In this document: piece by piece, positions 28,867-38,731 of the stretch | Position numbering within the stretch: position 1 is the stretch's first letter | Layout: every line of letters starts with the position of its first letter | Origin: Parahaliea maris | GTDB lineage: Bacteria; Pseudomonadota; Gammaproteobacteria; Pseudomonadales; Halieaceae | Direction of reading: 5' to 3' | NCBI RefSeq assembly: GCF_008064665.1 | Contig: NZ_VRZA01000002.1 | Span: 620,001 to 684,000 of the forward strand | Length of the DNA stretch: 64,000 nucleotides | Translations under genes and position numbers: made by a program | The notes under the pieces: model-generated | The model's input: the letters and a program-made list of their open reading frames with translations, nothing else | What the model was told of the DNA's origin: nothing | Databases searched by the model: none

Positions 28867-30033
28867 ATGACAGTGATTTCAGCAGATAACGACCTTGCGC
28901 TCATGGCGGCGCTGTTTGCCATTGCCGGCCTGGCGTTTCGGCTGGAACGTACCCGTGTCGGGAGCCACCTCACCGGTACCGTAATCGCCATTCTGCTGGC
29001 CATCGCCGCGGCCAATCTCCGCCTTATCCCGCACAGTGCAAATGCCTACGATTTCGTGTTCCGCTACATGGTGCCGGTGCTGCTGCCGCTGTTCCTGTTC
29101 CAGGCGGACTTGCGTCGCATCCTGTTTGAATCCACCCGTACCACCATCGCTTTCCTGCTGGCCAGTGTCGGTACGGTGGCGGGGGTGACCGTGGCGGCGC
29201 TGGCGCTGGACCTCTCGGCCCTGGGCGCGGCCGCCGATCTTCCCGCCCACACCCGCGAGCCGGCGATTGCCGGGCTGTTCACCTCCACCTACATCGGCGG
29301 CTCTGTCAATTACGCGGCCCTCGGCGAGGTCACCGGGCTGAATGCCGATGCCTCGTTCTTTTCTGCGGCGACGGCCGCAGACAACCTGTTCAGCGCGGTC
29401 TATCTCGGGGTGCTTGCGCTGTTGCCGGGCTGGGCCTGGCTGGCGCGGCGTTTCCGGGCGCACGACGAAACCGGGGACTCAAAGGGGAGTGGCCGGCAGG
29501 AGGTAGTCACCGCGATGTCCCTGACCCAGTCTCTGGCGGTGGCGCTGGTGATCGTGGCGCTGGGCGACGCCATCGTGGCGGCACTCGGGTGGCAGGATTG
29601 GCGGTACGTGATCATCACGGTGCTGTCGCTGGCGTTTGCCACCGGCATGTCCGGCACGGCGAGCCGCCTGGCCGGGAGTTTCGAGCTGGGCGTGGGCTTC
29701 TCGTTCGTATTTTTTGCCGCCATTGCCGCCGGTGCCAACCTGGTGGCCATGGTCTCCGTGGCGCCGCTGTTGATCGCCCTGGTGCTGATCCTGCTCTCGG
29801 TGCATGCGCTGGTGACCCTGTTGCTCGGGCGCCTGTTCGGCCTCAGCCTGCCGGAACTGATCACCGCATCCAACGCCGCCGTACTGGGTGCCACCACCGC
29901 ACCCGCCCTCGCTGCCGCCAAGGGCTGGAACAACCTGGTGACCCCCGGGGTACTGGCGGGCGTGCTGGGCTATGCCCTGGGTACCTTCATCGGTACCCTG
30001 GTATTCAAATACTGGGGAATACTGCTGAACTAG
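28867..30033 (+). CDS. DUF819 family integral membrane protein (second paralogue)
   Basis: A 388-residue polytopic membrane protein. It shares with the protein at 15727 the family pattern: a receptor-like YMVPVLLPLFLFQADL helix, GLFTSTYIGGSVNYAALGE in the first half, and SNAAVLGATTAPALAAAKGW in the second half. Those are the positions of the GGxxN and GGxxxAP motifs in the family. Sequence similarity between the two copies is low, so they are old paralogues. Substrate unknown. A TATAGT at 28853-28858 sits just before the ATG, too close to serve unless the transcript is nearly leaderless. Confidence 0.85.
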   Translation: MTVISADNDLALMAALFAIAGLAFRLERTRVGSHLTGTVIAILLAIAAANLRLIPHSANAYDFVFRYMVPVLLPLFLFQADLRRILFESTRTTIAFLLASVGTVAGVTVAALALDLSALGAAADLPAHTREPAIAGLFTSTYIGGSVNYAALGEVTGLNADASFFSAATAADNLFSAVYLGVLALLPGWAWLARRFRAHDETGDSKGSGRQEVVTAMSLTQSLAVALVIVALGDAIVAALGWQDWRYVIITVLSLAFATGMSGTASRLAGSFELGVGFSFVFFAAIAAGANLVAMVSVAPLLIALVLILLSVHALVTLLLGRLFGLSLPELITASNAAVLGATTAPALAAAKGWNNLVTPGVLAGVLGYALGTFIGTLVFKYWGILLN

Positions 30034-30039
30034 GGCCGA

Positions 30040-30378
30040 TCACTTGACCGGCGGTGCGCTGGAAAACATCACCAGCAGGGTCATGTCCTCATCGATCTCG
30101 AAGAAACTGTGCTCGGTGGTGGCGCCGACATAGAGTACCGAACCCGGGCCCACCGCTTTCTCGCGATCACCGAGGCGCATGCGGGCCTTCCCTTCCAGCA
30201 CCATATAGACCTCGTCATCGTCGTGGTGGGACTGCATATCCTTGCTCCCGGCGGGCAGGAAATACAGGCCGCAACTCATGGCCGGTACCTTGAGAAATTC
30301 AAGGTATTGAACGGCTTCGCCACTGATCTTTTGTTTTACTTCGGCGAGGTCGAATACCTGCCACTGCTCCGACGTCAT
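30040..30378 (-). CDS. Small cupin-domain protein
   Basis: A 112-residue single-domain cupin. Motif 1 includes SHHDDDEVYMVLEGKARMRLGD (positions about 50-71) with two His and a Glu suited to bind a divalent metal. Motif 2 is GSVLYVGATTEHSFFEIDED with a His. The active metal site therefore looks intact. The reaction is unknown; such small cupins include dioxygenases, isomerases and effector-sensing proteins. It lies downstream of ppdK on the same strand, but the 108 bp between them holds an FNR/ANR-like site and a strong palindrome, so it may have its own promoter. Confidence 0.85.
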   Translation of the reverse strand: MTSEQWQVFDLAEVKQKISGEAVQYLEFLKVPAMSCGLYFLPAGSKDMQSHHDDDEVYMVLEGKARMRLGDREKAVGPGSVLYVGATTEHSFFEIDEDMTLLVMFSSAPPVK

Positions 30379-30439
30379 GCTGGGCTCCTTCTGCGATGGG
30401 CGCCCGGAAGGGCGCAGCCGTCAGTATCCCCGAGCCGGA

Positions 30440-30464
30440 CAAGTGACGCAATGCGCGTCACTTG
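30440..30464. promoter_or_regulatory. Perfect 10-base palindrome between ppdK and the cupin gene
   Basis: CAAGTGACGC (30440-30449), loop AATGC, GCGTCACTTG (30455-30464). It lies after the ppdK stop and 62-86 bases upstream of the cupin start. There is no T-run in the ppdK direction, so an operator or RNA stem is as likely as a terminator. Confidence 0.45.
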
Positions 30465-30475
30465 ATGCAGGTCAA
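30462..30475 (-). promoter_or_regulatory. FNR/ANR/DNR-type binding site candidate
   Basis: TTGAT-GCAG-GTCAA matches the FNR-family consensus TTGAT-N4-ATCAA at 9 of 10 defined positions and exactly fits the GTCAA half-site variant common in pseudomonad ANR/DNR sites. It is centred about 90 bases upstream of the cupin start on the minus strand, a workable distance for a class II activated promoter. It could instead act on nothing. Confidence 0.45.
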
Positions 30476-30486
30476 TGCAGTATGCC

Positions 30487-33093
<2,607 letters not shown>

Positions 33094-33200
33094 GAAAACT
33101 CCGGGTATTAACTGGCGATGGTAAGTGAGGGCGCGAGTATAAAGCCTCCGGGGGCGCTACGGGAGCGAACTGCTATAAAAAATTGTTTCAATATCAACAA

Positions 33201-33219
33201 CTTGTAGTCAAACTACAAG
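33201..33219. promoter_or_regulatory. Operator-like dyad 1 (TTGTAG-N5-CTACAA)
   Basis: Perfect palindrome: CTTGTAGT, CAA, ACTACAAG. Its centre TAGTCAAACTA fits the TNGT-N3-ACNA pattern typical of FadR-subfamily GntR regulators. It sits between ppdK and the FAD oxidoreductase gene. No GntR gene is in the window, so the regulator is unidentified. Confidence 0.55.
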
Positions 33220-33252
33220 CATGGCCGGTCACTGCCCCCTTAACCGCTCCAT

Positions 33253-33270
33253 CTTGTAGATTTACTACAG
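33253..33270. promoter_or_regulatory. Operator-like dyad 2 (TTGTAG-N5-CTACAG)
   Basis: Second copy of the same half-sites (GTAG, five bases, CTAC) beginning 52 bp after dyad 1, about five helical turns, so both would face the same side of the DNA. The centre TAGATTTACTA differs from the GntR-type pattern by one base. Confidence 0.5.
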
Positions 33271-33419
33271 TCTAGACGAGTGTCGCTCGCTGTAGCAGGT
33301 CGGTTGGAGCGGCTGCCATGCGAGCCGGGTTGCGTGGGCCGCTGGTCAGCGGATGGCCCGGGCCAGCCTTCGAAGGCATAATCAGATCCAATTCCCAGAC
33401 CACAGGAGAGTGAGGCCGG

Positions 33420-35345
33420 ATGAGCAGCAGGCGGCGCGATCGGGCACTTGGGCTGGACCGGCCCATGACCCGGCGGGACTTTATCAACGGCTCCCTTTCC
33501 GGTAGCGCCCTGTTGCTGTCGGGAATGACCGGCAGTCACAGCGCCGCCAGCGAGACCGTGGCAAGCCCGGGCGGTACGGTGGGCGCCAGCGGCAGTGATC
33601 CCTGGACCGGCTACGGTGGGGTGGGCGATTACGCCGGCGCCAACGGTAATACCTTCGGAGTGATGTCTGCCGCGCACCGGGTGCGCGACAAGACCTGGTC
33701 GCAACTGCCCACCGTCGATAGCCGTGAACACTATGACCTGATCGTCGTGGGCGGCGGTCCCGCAGGCCTGTTAGCGGCCTGGAAGTTTCAGCAACTCACC
33801 GGGGGAGATAAGCGCTGCCTGCTACTCGAGAACCACAGTATTTTTGGCGGCGCATCGCGACAGAATGACTTTCTGGTAGACGGCGTACACCTCAGCGGCG
33901 CCCAGGCTTCCAATGACTTTGCCGTGCCGGAGCCCGGTAGCGGAAGCCAGATGGACCGCCTGTTCAAGGAACTCGAACTACCGCGCGAATACAGCTTCGT
34001 CCAGGCCAGCGGTATCCGTCTGGCCACCGACAATTACACCAACATGGACGGTATCGGCGAGAACCTGGTCGATGTCGCCTACTATTTTTCCGATGACGGC
34101 AAGACACCTGTTTTTCATCGCAACATCTGGCAGGAGAACCTGCACGACACACCTTTCGGTCCCCGGGCGCGCCGCGATCTACTCGCCTGGCGCAGTCGTC
34201 CCGGTGATCGCCACGGTCTTGATGATCTCGCCCTGGACAACATGAGCTACCGCCACTTCCTGCAGGAGGTGAAAGGTTATGACAGTGCTGTGGTGGATAT
34301 GGCCAGGCCGCTGGTCGGACTGCTGACAGGGCTCAGTCCCGAGGCGGCGTCCGCCCGGGAGTCGAGCCATTTCGTGATGCAGCGCAGCGAAGGCATTCCT
34401 TCTTTTCCCGGCGGCAACAGCGCTTTCTCCCGTGCGGTTGTGCGCCAGCTGCTTCCCGGGGCTATCGGTGGGGCGGGTGAATTCGCCAGCCTGCTGGGCG
34501 GACCGGTCCGGTTCGACCAGCTCGACAGGGCAGGCCAGCCTACCCGGATTCGCCTGTCTTCCACCGTGGTCGAGGTGGCTCACCGCGGGGGCGGCTACGA
34601 GGGGCCGGTCGACGTGCGTTATGAGCGCGGCGGTCTGTTGCACCGTGCCACCGCCGGGCAGGTGATCATGGCCAGCGGCGGCTGGATCAACCGTCACCTG
34701 CTGGTGGACATGCCGCCGGAAATGTCTGCCGCCTACGGCGAGTTCCTGCACGCACCGGCGCTGGTGATCAATGTGGCCCTGCGTAACTGGCGGTTTCTCG
34801 AGCGACTGGGGGCCGGTGCCGTGCGCTGGTTTGACGATCACCGCCGGCTGGGCTTCTGCGGCAATATCCGGGCCCCGATGCAGGTTCCGGGTGACACCCC
34901 CCCTGTTGACCCGGGTCGGCCGGCGCTGTTCACCCTTTACATGGGGCTGTACCAGTGGGGCGGCTCGGATCCACGAACCCAGACCAGCGCCGGGCGCGCG
35001 CAGTTGTTCGCTACCAGCTATGCCGATTACGAGCGACTGGTGCGGGAGCAGATGAACGAGATGTTTGGACCACTCGGCTTTGATGCACGCCGCGATATAG
35101 CCGGTATTGTCCTCAACCGCTGGGGGCACGCGCGGCTTGCCCGGCCTCCGGGCTTTATGCTGCGCAGGGACGGTTCCGGGAACCCGCTGGACATCGTGAA
35201 GCGGGGCTATGGCCGCGTGCTGATCGCCCACTCGGAGTTGAACGGTGCCCAGAATGTCGCCGGGGCATTTGCCCACGGCGAACGGGCAGCGCGGCAGGCC
35301 GCGGAGCGGGCGGCCTTCGATAGCCCGCCGGCATCGGCACGTTAG
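33420..35345 (+). CDS. Tat-exported FAD-dependent oxidoreductase, spermidine-dehydrogenase-like
   Basis: The 641-residue flavoprotein is predicted to be exported folded: the N-terminus has a twin-arginine signal (TRRDFINGS at residues 17-25) followed by a weak hydrophobic region. The Rossmann FAD motif is VVGGGPAG (about 109-116), with an acidic Glu ending the second strand (CLLLENHSIFGG). The C-terminal FAD segment is SELNGAQNVAGAFAHGERAAR. Overall organisation matches the SpdH-type family of periplasmic polyamine dehydrogenases, in which the substrate amine is oxidised. Substrate here is unproven and the family is broad. The tail overlaps the convergent LLM gene by four bases. The twin dyads upstream suggest regulation. 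Confidence 0.75.
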   Translation: MSSRRRDRALGLDRPMTRRDFINGSLSGSALLLSGMTGSHSAASETVASPGGTVGASGSDPWTGYGGVGDYAGANGNTFGVMSAAHRVRDKTWSQLPTVDSREHYDLIVVGGGPAGLLAAWKFQQLTGGDKRCLLLENHSIFGGASRQNDFLVDGVHLSGAQASNDFAVPEPGSGSQMDRLFKELELPREYSFVQASGIRLATDNYTNMDGIGENLVDVAYYFSDDGKTPVFHRNIWQENLHDTPFGPRARRDLLAWRSRPGDRHGLDDLALDNMSYRHFLQEVKGYDSAVVDMARPLVGLLTGLSPEAASARESSHFVMQRSEGIPSFPGGNSAFSRAVVRQLLPGAIGGAGEFASLLGGPVRFDQLDRAGQPTRIRLSSTVVEVAHRGGGYEGPVDVRYERGGLLHRATAGQVIMASGGWINRHLLVDMPPEMSAAYGEFLHAPALVINVALRNWRFLERLGAGAVRWFDDHRRLGFCGNIRAPMQVPGDTPPVDPGRPALFTLYMGLYQWGGSDPRTQTSAGRAQLFATSYADYERLVREQMNEMFGPLGFDARRDIAGIVLNRWGHARLARPPGFMLRRDGSGNPLDIVKRGYGRVLIAHSELNGAQNVAGAFAHGERAARQAAERAAFDSPPASAR

Positions 35346-36226
35346 CGTCGGGCCAGCAAGTCGCTGAGGCGATCGATCTCGCTGAGGTCCGCCGTCGCCG
35401 GGACCAGGAACACCTCCTCACAACCCGCAGCCTCGGCATTGTCGAGGGCTTCGCGGACGGCGTCGGCGTTGTGGCGGTGGACCGACTCCGCCATCGCCCT
35501 GGCGATCTCCGGCCCGGCAATATCCAGGTAGTCATAGACATAATCGTGCAGGCGTTGCGCGCCGTTGTCCGCCAGCGAGTACCAGAAACCCCCGAGCCGA
35601 TAGGGCCTGCGTTCGCGCCCGGCCTCGGCCCAGGCCGTCTCGGCGACGGCGAAGGCATTGGCCAGTTCGGCCTGCTCCCCGTTGCCCGACCAGGCGTAGA
35701 GCCCGTCGGCCCACCTGGCGCAGCGGGCGATGCTCTTGGGGCCGAGGGCGCCTACCAGCAATTGAGGTCCGCCGGTGCGTGTAGGGGAGGGGCCGATGGG
35801 GCCGGCGCCCTCGATGATTTCTTCGCCGGCCCACACCCGGCGCATATCCTCGACTTGGCGATCCATGCGCTGGTAGCGGCCGCGCATGGTCTGGTGCAGG
35901 GCGGCGTAGTCCTGGGCCCGGCCGCCGTAACCGAGACACACCTGTTCAAAGCGTCCACCGGAGAGAATATCCATGGTGGCGATTTCCTTGGCGACGGCCA
36001 CGGCAGGGTGCATGGGCAGGACGTAGAGGGTCGGGGTAATTTTCACCCGTTGGGTGGCCACGGCAGCGGCGGCGAGCAGCACCCGCATGTCATAGGTCGG
36101 GCCGTGGACCCGCTCGCCACAGGACAGGCTGTGGAAGGGACCGTCGTCGACGCGTTGAAACCAGGCCAGGTAATCGTCGCGGGAGAGGCCGTCTTTCATG
36201 TAGGGCAGGCAGATGCCGATTTTCAT
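35342..36226 (-). CDS. Luciferase-like (LLM class) flavin-dependent oxidoreductase, first
   Basis: A 294-residue TIM-barrel flavoprotein of the bacterial luciferase/F420-reductase superfamily. Evidence includes the N-terminal strand MKIGICLPYM, ITPTLYVLPMHPAVAVAKEIATMDILSGGR (shown in part), and the LLVGALGPKSI strand that follows. The start at 36226 (MKIG) is chosen because AAGGGGAA lies 6 bases upstream and the strand is the family's first beta-strand; a start at 36256 would add ten non-conserved residues. Whether it uses FMN or F420 cannot be decided. It is divergent from a second LLM gene at 36419, with 192 bp between. Confidence 0.85.
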   Translation of the reverse strand: MKIGICLPYMKDGLSRDDYLAWFQRVDDGPFHSLSCGERVHGPTYDMRVLLAAAAVATQRVKITPTLYVLPMHPAVAVAKEIATMDILSGGRFEQVCLGYGGRAQDYAALHQTMRGRYQRMDRQVEDMRRVWAGEEIIEGAGPIGPSPTRTGGPQLLVGALGPKSIARCARWADGLYAWSGNGEQAELANAFAVAETAWAEAGRERRPYRLGGFWYSLADNGAQRLHDYVYDYLDIAGPEIARAMAESVHRHNADAVREALDNAEAAGCEEVFLVPATADLSEIDRLSDLLARR

Positions 36227-36418
36227 GGGTGTTCCCCTTGTTATCTTTGGCGGCATTATCGCGCGGCGGGGTCGTCAGGCGCGTTCAGCATGGTAAACCA
36301 GCCGGCTCCCGGTAGCGGGAATACCTCCCCTTTCCGGTCTCCTGCGACGGTCCTGCTGGGCGGCTGGCGGCCGCTGGGGTAACGTCGGTGCAAAAGATCA
36401 CCGCGCAGGACGCCCGCC

Positions 36419-37462
36419 ATGAAGATCGATGGCCCTCTGTATAGCCAACTGGAGAATGTGGCTGCCGAAGCGGCCCGCATGGCCGATCTCGGCTACGATG
36501 GCCTGTATACCCTGGAGGGCAGCAGCGACCCCTTCCTGCCCCTGGTGCTGGCGGCGCAACAGGCTCCCGGGCTGGATATCGCCACCGGCATCGCCGTGGC
36601 GTTTCCCCGCAATCCCCTGCACCTGGCCTACCAGGCCTGGGACCTGCAGCGCTACAGCGGTGGCCATTTCCTGCTCGGGCTGGGGTCCCAGGTGCGTGCC
36701 CATATCGAGAAGCGCTTCGGCGTGGACTTCGACCCACCGGCGCCGCGCATGCGCGACTACATCCTCGCGCTCAGGGCGATTTTCAGGTGTTGGCAGCACG
36801 CTGCGCCGCTCGATTACCAGGGGCGCTTCTTCCGCCACACCCTCATGACGCCCATGTTCAACCCGGGGCCCAATCCCCACGGGATGCCGCCGGTGCTGTT
36901 GGGGGCGCTGGGCCCCAGGATGACCGAAGTGGCGGGCGAGGTGGCAGACGGCCTGATTGTGCATCCCTTCAACAACCCGCCCTTCCTGGAACAGCAGGCA
37001 CTGCCGGCAGTGGCCAGGGGGCTCGAGCGGACTCGGCGCCACAGGGAGGATTTTATCCTCCAGATCAATGCCGTGGTGATTACCGGAGACTCCGACGCGG
37101 CAATACGCGCCGCCCGGGACAGCGTGCGGGGCCTGTTAGGATTCTATGCTTCGACGCCGGCCTACCGCCCGCCGATGGATGCCATCGGCAAGGGCCACCT
37201 GCAACCCGAGCTCAACCGCCTGAGCAAGGCCGGCGAGTGGGATGCACTGGCGGAATATATCGATGATGAATTCCTGGCCGCCTTTGCGGTGGAGGGCCCT
37301 CCCGAGTCCATCGCGGGGCAATTGATCGAACGCTATGGTGGCATGGCGGATCGATTGGCGCTGTATATACCCTATCAGGCGCCGGATAATGTCTGGCGGC
37401 GAATCATCACCGACCTCAAGCACGCAGGATCCGGAGGCGATCGAATTTGCCATAAACGGTGA
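36419..37462 (+). CDS. Luciferase-like (LLM class) oxidoreductase, second, F420-type family member
   Basis: A 347-residue TIM-barrel protein. First strand MKIDGPLYSQL, then ADLGYDGLYTLEGSSDPFLPL, and the family motif LGLGSQVRAHIEKRFGVDFDPP, which matches the TIGR03617-type F420-dependent group described mainly in mycobacteria. Also PPVLLGALGPRMTEVAGEVADGL. Gammaproteobacteria mostly lack F420 biosynthesis, so the real cofactor may be FMN. It is followed by the two acyl-CoA dehydrogenase genes on the same strand (73 and 14 bases apart), and probably forms an operon with them. Confidence 0.85.
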   Translation: MKIDGPLYSQLENVAAEAARMADLGYDGLYTLEGSSDPFLPLVLAAQQAPGLDIATGIAVAFPRNPLHLAYQAWDLQRYSGGHFLLGLGSQVRAHIEKRFGVDFDPPAPRMRDYILALRAIFRCWQHAAPLDYQGRFFRHTLMTPMFNPGPNPHGMPPVLLGALGPRMTEVAGEVADGLIVHPFNNPPFLEQQALPAVARGLERTRRHREDFILQINAVVITGDSDAAIRAARDSVRGLLGFYASTPAYRPPMDAIGKGHLQPELNRLSKAGEWDALAEYIDDEFLAAFAVEGPPESIAGQLIERYGGMADRLALYIPYQAPDNVWRRIITDLKHAGSGGDRICHKR

Positions 37463-37535
37463 CCGTTTCACGGCACTGGATTCCCCGATCCGGGAGCTAC
37501 ACTGTCCAACGACAATAAAAATTGGTGGGACAGCG

Positions 37536-38717
37536 ATGAAAATCCAGTTCACCCCTGAACAAATCGCCCTGCGAGATGAGTTGCGTGCCTACTTCAGGGA
37601 ACTGATGACCCCGGAGTTGCAGGCGGAGTGCGAACGCGACATGGGGGAGGGCGGCGGCCCCTTGTGGCGTGAGGCGTTGCGGCGGATGGGGCGCGACGGC
37701 TGGATCGGGCTTGGCTGGCCGGAGTCCCTTGGTGGCCGGGGCCTGACGCCGCTGGAGCAGTTTATCTTTGTCGAGGAAGTCATGCGGGCAGGGTATCCCT
37801 TCCCCTTCCTGACGACCGAATCGGTGGGGCCGATTCTCGCCGAGCACGGCAACTCCTGGATCCAGCGCGAGATCGTGCCAAAGATCCTGGCCGGCGAACT
37901 GCTCATCGCCATTGGCTACTCGGAACCGGGGGCGGGTACCGACCTCGCCAGTCTCAGGACCCGGGCCGAGCGTGACGGCGACGAGTGGGTGATCGACGGC
38001 CAGAAGATGTGGACCTCCCTCGCCCATTTCTGCGACTACACCTGGCTGGCGGTACGAACCGACCCGCAAGCGCCGAAAAAGCACAAGGGCATTTCCATGT
38101 TCCTGGTGCCGAACTCGGATCCCGGCTGGAGCGCGTCGCCCGTGCACACCCTGGGCGGCGTGCGCACCAACGCCACGTATTACGACAATATCCGGGTTTC
38201 CGACGACCACCGGGTGGGTGAGTTGCACGGAGGCTGGAAGTTGATCACCAGCCAACTCAACCGGGAGCGCCTCAGCCTGATCAATTTCGGCCCTTCCGCC
38301 GAGCTCTTCAATGCCACGGTGCGCTGGGCCCGGGAGGCCGAGCGGCCCGGGGGCGGGAAGGTCATCGATACGTCCTGGGTGCAGCTGAACCTGGCCCGCT
38401 GTCGCGCCGCCATCGAGTGCATGAAGCTGATCGTCTACAAGCAGTCCTGGGCCATGACGGAGGGCAACCTCGACATGGCCGATGCCTCCGCCGCCAAGGT
38501 GTTCGGCTCGGAGGCCTTTATCGAACTCTATCGCGCACTGGGCGAGGTTGTGGGCCATGCGGGGCTGCTGCGGGATGGCGACGGCTGTGACAGCGCCCGC
38601 CGCCTGGAGCGGCTCTACCGGACCGCATCGATCATTACCTTCGGGGGTGGCACCAACGAAATCCAGCGCGACATCATATCGGCCGCGGGGCTGTGGATGC
38701 CCCGCGCCAGTCGCTAG
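37536..38717 (+). CDS. Acyl-CoA dehydrogenase, first subunit candidate
   Basis: A 393-residue FAD enzyme of the acyl-CoA dehydrogenase family, which introduces an alpha,beta double bond into acyl-CoA. Domains are the N-terminal helices (to about 120), the middle beta-domain with FAD motif IGYSEPGAGTDLASLRTRAE and KMWTSLAHFCDYTW, and the C-terminal helices ending ITFGGGTNEIQRDIIS. At the position of the catalytic Glu in the typical YEGT motif this protein has Gly (FGGGT), as in several proteins of mycobacterial heteromeric FadE complexes. ATG 37536 is chosen for the preceding GGTGGGA and the conserved opening MKIQFTPEQ; longer frames run into the preceding gene. Confidence 0.9.
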   Translation: MKIQFTPEQIALRDELRAYFRELMTPELQAECERDMGEGGGPLWREALRRMGRDGWIGLGWPESLGGRGLTPLEQFIFVEEVMRAGYPFPFLTTESVGPILAEHGNSWIQREIVPKILAGELLIAIGYSEPGAGTDLASLRTRAERDGDEWVIDGQKMWTSLAHFCDYTWLAVRTDPQAPKKHKGISMFLVPNSDPGWSASPVHTLGGVRTNATYYDNIRVSDDHRVGELHGGWKLITSQLNRERLSLINFGPSAELFNATVRWAREAERPGGGKVIDTSWVQLNLARCRAAIECMKLIVYKQSWAMTEGNLDMADASAAKVFGSEAFIELYRALGEVVGHAGLLRDGDGCDSARRLERLYRTASIITFGGGTNEIQRDIISAAGLWMPRASR

Positions 38718-38731
38718 CGGAGGAGGCCGGC

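Larger units (their letters stand above)
33094..33419. other. Divergent intergenic region ppdK / FAD oxidoreductase
   Basis: 326 bp without a plausible gene. It includes an AT-rich section (about 33171-33220) and two operator-like dyads with identical half-sites and spacing (33201-33219 and 33253-33270), described separately. The right part (33300-33419) is GC-rich leader for the downstream gene, with GGAGAGTGAGG just before its ATG. Confidence 0.8.
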
